This document shows positions 16,149 through 22,941 of a stretch of 64,000 nt of DNA, one piece after another. A model generated the notes under the pieces. It searched no databases. It saw only the letters and a list, made by a program, of their open reading frames with translations, and was not told the DNA's origin. Position 1 is the first letter of the stretch. Each line of letters starts with the position of its first letter. The translations under genes and the position numbers were made by a program. Source of the DNA: Salibacterium salarium (lineage in GTDB: Bacteria > Bacillota > Bacilli > Bacillales > Marinococcaceae); the NCBI RefSeq assembly GCF_030813635.1, contig NZ_JAUSUM010000003.1:1-64000 (forward strand). Direction: 5' to 3'.

Positions 16149-17432
16149 TTAATATGCGACTTGATTCGGTGCAACCGGGATTTCCACCGGCTCATCCACG
16201 TTAAATGCTTCCATGTCTTCAGGAACTCCTTCAAAGGAGACACGTTCGAAATTAAAATCTGAAGCAGTAAAAAGAATTGCATCCACCATTAATTGAATGT
16301 TTTCACTATCGGGAAATTCACTATCTTGAGAAAAAACTACTCTTGCCAAATCCCCGTCTTCTGCGACTTGATTAATCGTCACAGTGTCCGGTATAGAAGC
16401 TGTTGCCTCACTGACATCATGCTCTGTTTTCATTTGATTTAACGTTTCTTCGAATGTAAGTAGTTCACCACTTTGATTCGTTTTTCTTATATTAGCAGCG
16501 TTTTGACTTACTAGAAATGTCATATCTGCATCACTTGTATACGCATAATAGCCTCGATTGTCTTGCTCCGCTGTGTAAGTTTCCATCACACCGTAATTCC
16601 CAAAATCAACACCTTGCTCTTCCTCTTCAAAGAGTGTTACCTCTGTTTCTTCCAGAAAGCGCAAACTTTCTTCTAAACTACGCACAACCATATTGCTTTC
16701 TGCGCTTCCAACAAGTGATTCTTCTTCCTCAAAATCTGCTTCTAACGTTGATTCCTCTGACTCCTTAGACCAATCAACGTCTCGAAGAGGGGAAGGATCA
16801 AGACCAATGTCTTCACCGCTAAATTCTTCGTTCCATTGTTCAAACGTTTCTATATAATCTTCATCATCTTCTACGGCAAAACTTACCGGTACAATCATTG
16901 AGGTTTCTGCATCTTGCAAAGGAACAGTGACAGCGGTCTGATTTTCTTCCATATCCCCTTCATTTAACGCTGTAACGTAATTTTCATGGGAAAAAGAGTC
17001 ATCTCCTAACTTTACAGACGGCTCTTTAGCGGTTTCCTCGTCTTCTGTAGGTTCCATTGCATATTCTTCTGTCGATTCTTTCTTTTCAGCTTCTGACGAT
17101 TCTAACTCGTTCGTATCTTTTTCCTTTTCCTCATCCTGATCTTCCATTGTTCCAATACCAGTCGAGTTATCCCCATTACTTTCGTTAGATCCATTCGGAG
17201 ATGTCTGATTTGTAAAGTTTAATACATTCGGAACTAATACTAGCAATAGCAGCATAGCAGCTACGACAGAAAATGCTGGTACTGCCCACTTTTTCTTCGT
17301 CGGAATTCTTTTTTGACTTTGTTGTTTTATTTTTTGATATATTTCATCTTTTGACCGTTCATCTTTGACACGCGGCATTTGTGTAAGCATTTGCTCAATC
17401 TTTTTTTCAGAAGAATCATTCCGTTTACTCAC
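16149..17432 (-). CDS. rsiX: anti-sigma-X factor RsiX-like, with GerMN domain
   Basis: 427-aa membrane-anchored anti-sigma factor. The cytoplasmic N-terminus (QMLTQMPRVKDERSKDEIYQKI) matches B. subtilis RsiX. One transmembrane helix spans about residues 48-70. A long acidic linker follows, then a GerMN-like extracellular domain (about 255-405). It has a GTG start overlapping the sigX stop by 4 nt (GTGA). It is longer than B. subtilis RsiX (about 370 aa), mainly through the acidic linker. RsiX holds sigma-X inactive at the membrane. Confidence 0.88.
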   Translation of the reverse strand: MSKRNDSSEKKIEQMLTQMPRVKDERSKDEIYQKIKQQSQKRIPTKKKWAVPAFSVVAAMLLLLVLVPNVLNFTNQTSPNGSNESNGDNSTGIGTMEDQDEEKEKDTNELESSEAEKKESTEEYAMEPTEDEETAKEPSVKLGDDSFSHENYVTALNEGDMEENQTAVTVPLQDAETSMIVPVSFAVEDDEDYIETFEQWNEEFSGEDIGLDPSPLRDVDWSKESEESTLEADFEEEESLVGSAESNMVVRSLEESLRFLEETEVTLFEEEEQGVDFGNYGVMETYTAEQDNRGYYAYTSDADMTFLVSQNAANIRKTNQSGELLTFEETLNQMKTEHDVSEATASIPDTVTINQVAEDGDLARVVFSQDSEFPDSENIQLMVDAILFTASDFNFERVSFEGVPEDMEAFNVDEPVEIPVAPNQVAY

Positions 17433-17968
17433 TGTTCCACCCTCCTTTCTGATGTATGATTGTAATCTCCCAACACGTCCTGAAGTTTTTTTATGGCGCG
17501 GTGCTGGGTCGTTTTCACTTTACTTTCAGACCAGCCTAATATTTCCGCCGTTTCTTTAATAGACATCGAATCAACATACCTTAGGACCAACACCTGCCGC
17601 TGATCCGGGGTACAATGTTCCATCCCCTCAAACACTTCTCTGGCTTCGTCCTTCGCGGAAACAACTTCCTCGGGAAGTGGTGCTGGATCACGGACTTCTT
17701 CTTTTGAAAGAGGCCCCAACACCCCAAGCCATTTTCGTTTTTTACGATTTTGTTTTCGTATCCAATCAATTCCTACGTGTCTCGCAATAGAATAAAGCCA
17801 CGTCTTTTCACTGCTTTTTCCCTCAAAAGAATCAATGGAATGAAAGACTTTAATATATACTTCCTGCACTAATTCCTCTGCAGCTTCTTTATCACGAATC
17901 ATATAAAATAAATATTGAAAAAGAGAGTGGTGATAGGTTTCATATAACCGTTCAAATTCCTCTTGCAC
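17429..17968 (-). CDS. sigX: ECF sigma factor SigX
   Basis: 179-aa ECF sigma factor closely resembling B. subtilis sigma-X. Region 2 is LFQYLFYMIRDKEAAEELVQEVYIKVF and KTWLYSIARHVGIDWIRKQ, and region 4 is SIKETAEILGWSESKVKTTQHRAIKKL. The GTG at 17968 was chosen because GGGAG lies 8 nt upstream and because it matches the B. subtilis N-terminus. Sigma-X controls cell-envelope charge and antimicrobial peptide resistance genes in B. subtilis. A sigma-X promoter lies just upstream. Confidence 0.92.
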   Translation of the reverse strand: MQEEFERLYETYHHSLFQYLFYMIRDKEAAEELVQEVYIKVFHSIDSFEGKSSEKTWLYSIARHVGIDWIRKQNRKKRKWLGVLGPLSKEEVRDPAPLPEEVVSAKDEAREVFEGMEHCTPDQRQVLVLRYVDSMSIKETAEILGWSESKVKTTQHRAIKKLQDVLGDYNHTSERRVEQ

Positions 17969-17989
17969 GATTAACACTCCCATACTTTA

Positions 17990-18015
17990 GTCGTTAGTTT
18001 TTTTAGGAAGTTACA
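17990..18015 (-). promoter_or_regulatory. sigma-X autoregulatory promoter of sigX-rsiX
   Basis: The minus strand has TGTAAC, a 16-nt spacer and CGAC, the sigma-X signature (TGTAAC-N16/17-CGAC), about 22 nt upstream of the chosen sigX start. Confidence 0.8.
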
Positions 18016-18040
18016 AATGAACTCCACAATTTTTCATTTT

Positions 18041-18152
18041 TATAAGAAAAGCGCAAGCGCCCTGGGTAGTGGAAATTCGGCTAAGAACGCCACGTCCTGT
18101 GGCAACGCCGAACTGACCTGCGTCCTGCAGGCCCCGCTGAGCTTTTATATAA
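18041..18152 (+). ncRNA. Bacillaceae-1-like structured RNA
   Basis: About 110 nt, GC-rich and strongly self-complementary. Two hairpins each carry the loop GTCCT: GCCAC-GTCCT-GTGGC (18089-18103) and CCTGC-GTCCT-GCAGG (18117-18131). The first is enclosed by TTCGGC/GCCGAA. The ends TATAAGAAAAGCG and CGCTGAGCTTTTATA pair imperfectly. Two terminal RUCCU loops are the described hallmark of the Bacillaceae-1 motif, whose function is unknown. The assignment is from memory of that motif and was not searched. Confidence 0.7.
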
Positions 18153-18240
18153 ACAATACAAATGTCCAATATATTACTCCATACAATAAAAGAATAGCTG
18201 ATATAAAAGCTAACAGCTGTTTATTCGAAAATCTACGCAT
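18145..18240 (-). CDS. possible 31-aa single-pass membrane peptide
   Basis: Small frame with AAGGTG 5 nt before its ATG. It encodes a basic N-terminus (MRRFSNKQ) and one hydrophobic helix to the end (AFISAILLLYGVIYWTFVLFI). Its stop codon lies inside the 3' end of the Bacillaceae-1-like RNA on the opposite strand. No family was recognised. The good ribosome site and complete membrane helix support it, but its small size leaves doubt. Confidence 0.4.
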   Translation of the reverse strand: MRRFSNKQLLAFISAILLLYGVIYWTFVLFI

Positions 18241-18439
18241 CCTATCACCTTCCAAACTAATACAACGCATATTATATCATTTTTATACAAATTAATAGGA
18301 ACAATCATATTAAATTTTATAGAAAAAATGCAACTTTTCTTTACTTTTTCATATGGCTGAACACTTTTCAGAATATTTTTTATACGACTAATAGGGAGAA
18401 AAGACCTTTGACATTAATTTGTTCTTTTTCTACACTTTT

Positions 18440-18466
18440 TGTAACTGTTTCTTTCTACATAACGAC
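18440..18466 (+). promoter_or_regulatory. sigma-X promoter of the GerMN lipoprotein gene
   Basis: TGTAAC, a 17-nt spacer and CGAC, 45 nt upstream of the coding start. It matches the sigX autoregulatory promoter, so the gene is probably in the sigma-X regulon. Confidence 0.78.
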
Positions 18467-18510
18467 TAAGAAGTAGACAGATTATAAAGCAGGAAAGAAA
18501 GGAGTATTAT

Positions 18511-19176
18511 ATGAAACGTACGTTGTACTTATTTATTACCGTCCTTTTGAGCCTTGGAGTACTTGCTGCTTGTGGCCAGGGAGAAGAGGTAGAAGAAAAT
18601 GATACAGGAAGCGAAAGCGAAGCCAATTCCGATGAAACCGATGAAGGGACTTCAGAAGATGAAAATAATTCAGAAGAAGAGCCTTCAAACGATGAAAGCA
18701 ATACAGGGGTTGAGCAAGAAGACACAGTAGAAACGGATTCCACGAATGAAGTCACAGAAACCGTTACATTGTATTTCTCAGATAATGAAGTACTGGAAAC
18801 ATATAAAGAAGAACAGGACGTGACAGCTGATTCAGAAGAAGAAATTCCAGTTGCAGCTCTAGAAGCTTGGATTCAAGGACCGGAACATGAAGAGTTAACA
18901 TCACATTTCCAAAGTGAGATTGAAGTAGATTCTGTCGAGGAAGAGGACGGTGTCGCGCAAGTATCCTTTTCCGATTCCTTTTTAGAAGCCAATGTTGGCT
19001 CTAGTGCTGAACTTGCTATCACAGAACAAATCGCCCTCATCATGGAACAATTCGGTTATGATGAAACGAAAATTTTGATTGAAGGAGAAGAAGAATCTTC
19101 TTTATTCGGGCACATGGATGCAACAGAACCTGTCACAGCAGAAAATCCTGATGAGTACGAATCAATCGAAGAATAG
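18511..19176 (+). CDS. GerMN-domain lipoprotein
   Basis: 221-aa lipoprotein with signal peptide and lipobox LAACG (cysteine about residue 21). A highly acidic low-complexity linker spans about 24-80, and a single GerMN domain about 85-195 (VTLYFSDNE, VAALEAWIQGP, VAQVSFSDSF, ITEQIALIMEQFGYDETKI). GerMN domains occur in spore germination protein GerM and in anti-sigma factor ectodomains. A strong ribosome site (AAGAAAGGAG) precedes the ATG. The sigma-X promoter and the shared domain with RsiX suggest an envelope-stress function. Confidence 0.85.
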   Translation: MKRTLYLFITVLLSLGVLAACGQGEEVEENDTGSESEANSDETDEGTSEDENNSEEEPSNDESNTGVEQEDTVETDSTNEVTETVTLYFSDNEVLETYKEEQDVTADSEEEIPVAALEAWIQGPEHEELTSHFQSEIEVDSVEEEDGVAQVSFSDSFLEANVGSSAELAITEQIALIMEQFGYDETKILIEGEEESSLFGHMDATEPVTAENPDEYESIEE

Positions 19177-19184
19177 TCTAAAAA

Positions 19185-19212
19185 ACTGCCTTCTAAATGA
19201 AGGCAGTTTTTT
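19185..19212 (+). terminator. terminator of the GerMN gene
   Basis: ACTGCCTTC-taaat-GAAGGCAGT followed by six T, 9 nt after the stop codon. Confidence 0.9.
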
Positions 19213-19250
19213 ATTGTGTTATCTTCTATCATCAGACTGTCTTCATACAA

Positions 19251-19297
19251 AAAACCCTCCGCCAATTAGATTAATCTAATTGGCGGAGGGTTTTTTA
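19251..19297. terminator. terminator of the quinone reductase gene
   Basis: Long perfect inverted repeat centred near 19272 (AAACCCTCCGCCAATTAGA and its complement) with A/T runs at both ends. It sits directly after the reductase stop on the minus strand. Confidence 0.9.
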
Positions 19298-19300
19298 AAA

Positions 19301-19918
19301 TTATTGACTTAGTTTCGCAGAAACATTTGCAACGCGTTCACCAAGACGACCAGCCATTGTTAATTCTCTTTCATCCGGCTGGTTTGAACCGTCTGTGCCA
19401 GCAACAGTGGAAGCACCATACGGTGTACCGCCGATACCATCCGTTGTCATTTGCTCTGGATTTTGGCCATATGGCAGACCTACATAGATTAATCCGAAGT
19501 GAAGCAATGGGATAAGCGTTGTTATAATAGTTGTCTCTTGACCACCGTGAATAGAGCCTGTGCTTGTAAAGACAGCTGTTGTTTTTCCTTCCAGTTCTCC
19601 ATTCGCCCACAACGCTCCTCCTGTATCAAGAAACTGCTTCATTTGAGCAGGCATGTTTCCGTAACGAGTCGGCACACCCCAGATAATACCATCCGCCCAT
19701 TTCAAATCCTCATGGGTTGCTTCCGGAATGTCTTTTTGAGCATCTTGAGCCTGCACGTAAGCATCTTGTCCTGACATCGCTTGACGAGCCTCTTCGAATT
19801 CAGGAATCTTGACAATCTTCACTTCTGCTCCCGCTTTTTCAGCGCCTTTTGCTACTTCTTTAGCCACTTGAAACACATGACCATAAGTACTGTAATATGG
19901 AACTAAAACTTTAGCCAA
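19301..19918 (-). CDS. WrbA-type NAD(P)H:quinone oxidoreductase
   Basis: 205-aa flavodoxin-fold enzyme of the WrbA family. It shows the FMN phosphate loop YYSTYGHV near the N-terminus, GVPTRYGNMPAQMKQF near residues 75-90, FTSTGSIHGGQETT near 112-125 and GTPYGAST. WrbA enzymes reduce quinones by two electrons and so avoid semiquinone stress. A TTG start at 19918 was chosen because GAGGTGA lies 6 nt upstream; an earlier GTG overlaps that site. It is divergent from a YodB-like regulator. Confidence 0.9.
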   Translation of the reverse strand: MAKVLVPYYSTYGHVFQVAKEVAKGAEKAGAEVKIVKIPEFEEARQAMSGQDAYVQAQDAQKDIPEATHEDLKWADGIIWGVPTRYGNMPAQMKQFLDTGGALWANGELEGKTTAVFTSTGSIHGGQETTIITTLIPLLHFGLIYVGLPYGQNPEQMTTDGIGGTPYGASTVAGTDGSNQPDERELTMAGRLGERVANVSAKLSQ

Positions 19919-19952
19919 TGTAATCACCTCATATACTTATTTTTTTAAAGTT

Positions 19953-19973
19953 ACTATACATTTATACTATAGT
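19953..19973. promoter_or_regulatory. candidate operator between quinone reductase and YodB-like regulator
   Basis: Inverted repeat ACTATA-N9-TATAGT in the divergent spacer, embedded in TTACTATACATTTATACTAT. It resembles the TACT/AGTA-type operators described for YodB and CatR of B. subtilis. Assignment is inferred from layout. Confidence 0.45.
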
Positions 19974-20080
19974 TCATCTTACCTTTTGTCAATATGAACT
20001 TACTGAATTATGTTCCCCTTCGCTTTGTTACGATAAACATGTAAAATATGTTAGAATAAAATTATAAAGAGGTGAGGATA

Positions 20081-20389
20081 ATGGATTATAACAAGATGTG
20101 TCCCAAATACGAAGCAGCAATAGATCTGCTTGGTAAGAAATGGACAGGCCTCATCATTCGTGTCCTTTTGGGAGGTTCTAAAAGATTTAAAGATATAAAG
20201 ACACAAATTCCTGAAATGAGCGATAGAATATTAACGGAACGCATCAAAGAATTGGAAGAACACGATGTCGTTGAGCGCAGCGTTTTCCCGGAAAAACCTG
20301 TCCGCATTGAATACACTCTTACGAATAAAGGAAAGGACCTTGCTCCTGTCATTGAAGCAATTCAAGGCTGGGGAGACAAATGGATGTAA
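20081..20389 (+). CDS. HxlR-family redox regulator, YodB-like
   Basis: 102-aa winged-helix repressor. The N-terminus MDYNKMCPKYEAAIDLLGKKW aligns with B. subtilis YodB and keeps its sensing cysteine (Cys6 of YodB, Cys7 here). The two C-terminal YodB cysteines are absent because the protein ends at GDKWM. RFKDI and EMSDRILTERIKELE form the DNA-binding helices. The ATG at 20081 has GAGGTGAGG upstream. YodB represses quinone and azo reductases and is inactivated by quinones and diamide, which fits the divergent reductase. Confidence 0.88.
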   Translation: MDYNKMCPKYEAAIDLLGKKWTGLIIRVLLGGSKRFKDIKTQIPEMSDRILTERIKELEEHDVVERSVFPEKPVRIEYTLTNKGKDLAPVIEAIQGWGDKWM

Positions 20390-20426
20390 TGAACAAGAAC
20401 CTTGAATGGAAGGCAGGAACATTTTT

Positions 20427-21071
20427 ATGGCAGAAGTTCACACGTTTTCTCGTAAAGAAGAAATCGCTAATGCAGCTACCCATGCTGTCGGAATCGTCTT
20501 AAGTCTCGTTGCAATCGCTGTATTAATAGTTTTTACCAGTTTAAACGCTACCCCTTTTCATGTCGTCAGTGTTTCGATTTATGGCACTACTATGCTTCTC
20601 CTTTATGTTTCCTCCACTCTCCTCCATACCTTAAAAAAGGGAAAAACAAAGGATTTATTTGAAATTTTCGACCATGCTTCGATTTACTTATTTATTGCAG
20701 GATCTTACACCCCTTTTCTTTTTCACGTAGTGGAAGGCCCTTTGAGTTGGACCTTATTTGGAGTAGTATGGGGTATTGCATTTTTTGGAATAGGTTTTAA
20801 AGCTTTTTTTGTGAAAAAGTTCTTATTCTTATCTACCATTTTCTATATTCTTATGGGATGGATTATGATTTTTGCCTGGCAACCGGTCATGGAGAATCTG
20901 CCCGCACCCGGAATAGGATTTCTCGTTGGGGGAGGATTGTTATATACGGTTGGTACCATCTTTTATATCTGGCGGCATTTCCCGTATCATCACGCCGTTT
21001 GGCATGTATTCGTATTAGCTGGTTCCATATTGCATTTCTTTGCTATATTCTTTTATGTCCTTCCCTTGTAA
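20427..21071 (+). CDS. trhA: TrhA / hemolysin III family membrane protein
   Basis: 214-aa protein with seven predicted membrane helices. It carries the family signatures NAATHAVG near the N-terminus, DHASIYLFIAGSYTPF in the middle and HAVWHVFVLAGSILHFF at the end; the aspartate and histidines probably bind metal. TrhA homologues affect membrane energetics and fluidity. The ATG at 20427 is preferred over one 7 codons earlier because AGGCAGGA precedes it. It follows the YodB-like gene by 37 nt and may be cotranscribed. Confidence 0.9.
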   Translation: MAEVHTFSRKEEIANAATHAVGIVLSLVAIAVLIVFTSLNATPFHVVSVSIYGTTMLLLYVSSTLLHTLKKGKTKDLFEIFDHASIYLFIAGSYTPFLFHVVEGPLSWTLFGVVWGIAFFGIGFKAFFVKKFLFLSTIFYILMGWIMIFAWQPVMENLPAPGIGFLVGGGLLYTVGTIFYIWRHFPYHHAVWHVFVLAGSILHFFAIFFYVLPL

Positions 21072-21146
21072 CTAGAAAAATTTTAGATAAAGACCACGCA
21101 GGTTGATTCCTACCGAGAAGTCTGAGGCCAAGTCTGCGAAAAGCAT

Positions 21147-21158
21147 CCGTCTGTAGCG
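21147..21158. repeat. fragment of the dispersed Bacillaceae intergenic repeat
   Basis: CCGTCTGTAGCG, found in reverse orientation at 31807-31818 inside a longer repeat. The surrounding 21110-21165 is probably a decayed copy. Confidence 0.4.
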
Positions 21159-21180
21159 AAAATATCCAGTAAAAGAAAGA

Positions 21181-21224
21181 AAGCCTCCCATTGCGATAAG
21201 CATCGCAATGAAGAGGCTTTTTGT
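21181..21224. terminator. bidirectional terminator, trhA/CAP protein
   Basis: AAGCCTC-c-CATTGCGAT-aagc-ATCGCAATG-aa-GAGGCTT followed by T-rich DNA, between convergent genes. Confidence 0.9.
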
Positions 21225-21232
21225 ACGCGTCA

Positions 21233-22084
21233 TTATTTTGTTACAAACATTTGTGTCCAGTAGTCTCCATAACTTCCACCTTCAGCATGGCCCACTCCAA
21301 TATGAGTGAAGTCTGAGTTTAATATATTCTCACGGTGACCTTGTGAGTTCATCCAGCCTTCAACCACTTCTTCTGGTGACCGTTGCCCTGCAGCGATATT
21401 TTCACCGCCGCCACTATACTCTATGCCATAAGTATCCATCATATCAAATGGACTGCCATAGTTCGGGCTGTTGTGGTCAAAGTACCCTGCGTCTCTCATA
21501 TCTTTCGATTTATCTCTTGCTACGTCGGAAAGTTCACTATAAGACTGAAGCGGATCAAGTCCTGCTTGCTCTCTTTCTTGATTGGTTAATTGAATAACCT
21601 CTTGTTCAAATTCGCTTTCACTTTGAACGTCATTATCAGAAGAATTGTCTTGCGCAGCATTTGGTTCTTCCGATACTTCTTCTGAATTTCCTTCAGCCGG
21701 CGTTTCTTCTACATCCGCTTCTTCCGAAGGTTCTTCATTCGGAACATCTTCTGTATTTTGTTCCTCTGAAGTAGGTTCTTGTGCATCAGATGGATTTGAT
21801 CCATTTTCTGTATCGGCTTCGTCTGATGCTTCTTCTTCACCGGATTCATTTGGAGCTTCTTCATTATTTTGCTGCTCCTCTTGTTCCGGAATGTCTTGAC
21901 CAGGATAGAAAAAGTCAACGTTCTCCCAGTCTTGAACAAATTGGACAACATTGCTATAGGATACGTTCAAGTTTCCTGAGATATTAGAAAACGTATCTCC
22001 TTGATTTATTGTATAGCTATCTTGTCCGTGGACTGCTGCTGGGAATGCCAGTACTACAGCCATTGCCATGATGATTTTTTTCAT
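21233..22084 (-). CDS. secreted LysM - CAP (SCP) domain protein
   Basis: 283-aa exported protein. It has a signal peptide (about 1-21), one LysM-like wall-binding repeat (YTINQGDTFSNISGNLNVS, about 25-65), a very acidic Glu/Asn/Pro-rich spacer (about 68-150) and a C-terminal CAP domain (about 155-283). The CAP domain has LTNQEREQAGL, FDHNSP, GENIA and WMNSQGHRENIL. It resembles spore/wall proteins such as YkwD and SafA-linked CAP proteins. The ATG at 22084 follows GGAGGTG; the GTG three codons earlier overlaps it. Confidence 0.9.
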   Translation of the reverse strand: MKKIIMAMAVVLAFPAAVHGQDSYTINQGDTFSNISGNLNVSYSNVVQFVQDWENVDFFYPGQDIPEQEEQQNNEEAPNESGEEEASDEADTENGSNPSDAQEPTSEEQNTEDVPNEEPSEEADVEETPAEGNSEEVSEEPNAAQDNSSDNDVQSESEFEQEVIQLTNQEREQAGLDPLQSYSELSDVARDKSKDMRDAGYFDHNSPNYGSPFDMMDTYGIEYSGGGENIAAGQRSPEEVVEGWMNSQGHRENILNSDFTHIGVGHAEGGSYGDYWTQMFVTK

Positions 22085-22126
22085 GTTGAACACCTCCAGT
22101 TGTCATTATGACACATCTTAAAAACT

Positions 22127-22460
22127 ATGAAAGGGAGGGGGATTTTTTTGGTAATCAGTGAGATAATCTTCTATCACTACTTTATTACCTGGTTTTCTAT
22201 GTCTATCGTACTATGTTCTATATACAAATTGGTTATTCTGAAACGTAATTCTTATAAAATTTTCGGCATTACATCTCACTCCTATTTCTTTTTACACAGT
22301 TCTCATTATTAAAAAGTAATGTGAATGAAATACACTTGCAACATTGGTATTCGTTACCTGTATTTCTTATTATAAAAGTGCAAGGTGGCTAAACGTTCTA
22401 CCATCTGGACACTTACGTTATACATCGAAGACACGCAAATATTTAAATCTCTCTAAAAAA
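22127..22460. other. AT-rich intergenic region without a supported gene
   Basis: Between the CAP gene start and the lipoprotein terminator. A plus-strand frame (22127-22312, or from a TTG at 22148 behind GGGAGGGGG) would encode a hydrophobic peptide, but it has no recognisable family. No terminator or repeat was seen. Confidence 0.4.
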
Positions 22461-22502
22461 AAGACTGCCCTCAAAAGTGTCTTCATCCACTTTTGGGGCA
22501 GC
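22461..22502 (-). terminator. terminator of the 49-aa lipoprotein gene
   Basis: The minus strand has GCTGCCCCAAAAGTG-gatgaaga-CACTTTTGAGGGCAGTC followed by seven T. Confidence 0.9.
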
Positions 22503-22513
22503 TCCGCTCTTTT

Positions 22514-22663
22514 TTAACCTTCTAGATCTTCCTCACCTGCTGGCTCTTCGTCCACTGCAGGTTCTTCGTCCATAGTAGGATCTTCTTCTGTATCTCCACA
22601 AGCACTAAGAACCCCTACTGCCATTACTCCAGTTAACAATGCATACAACCATTTTTTGTTCAT
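22514..22663 (-). CDS. 49-aa acidic lipoprotein
   Basis: The signal peptide MNKKWLYALLTGVMAVGV ends in the lipobox LSAC (cysteine at 22). The remaining 27 residues are nearly all acidic with proline (DPTMDEEPAVDEEPAGEE). AAAGGAGG lies 7 nt before the ATG and a strong terminator follows, so it appears to be an independent gene. No family was recognised. Mature protein would be a short, highly charged tether on the membrane surface. Confidence 0.8.
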   Translation of the reverse strand: MNKKWLYALLTGVMAVGVLSACGDTEEDPTMDEEPAVDEEPAGEEDLEG

Positions 22664-22844
22664 TATTAAACCTCCTTTTGTAATGGAAGAGGATGAACGT
22701 CTTTTGTTCTCCTCTTGCTTTAATTAAAAGATATCACAGTACTCTAGGAATTAATTAAAAAATTTTGAACTTTGACACTTTTATAGAAACGTCCCATAAT
22801 CTTACGATAAAATTTCACACATTTGCGTTCTTGATTAAAAACAT

Positions 22845-22869
22845 GTTTTAAAATTTAAAATTAGGGTAA
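22845..22869 (+). promoter_or_regulatory. sigma-B promoter of the rsbR paralogue
   Basis: GTTTTA, a 13-nt spacer and GGGTAA, 72 nt upstream of the start codon. It matches the sigma-B consensus GTTTAA-N12-15-GGGTAT at ten of twelve positions. Confidence 0.75.
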
Positions 22870-22941
22870 TACCATTTAGATGTAGATGATACTTTATACT
22901 AATACATATAATTATTATAGAAAGAACGGGAGTTAGATAAG

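Noticed and set aside
22127-22312. Plus-strand frame for a 61-aa hydrophobic peptide with a purine-rich GGGAGGGGG near an internal TTG
   Set aside because: No recognisable family, start position ambiguous and the region is very AT-rich; support is too thin for a gene call.
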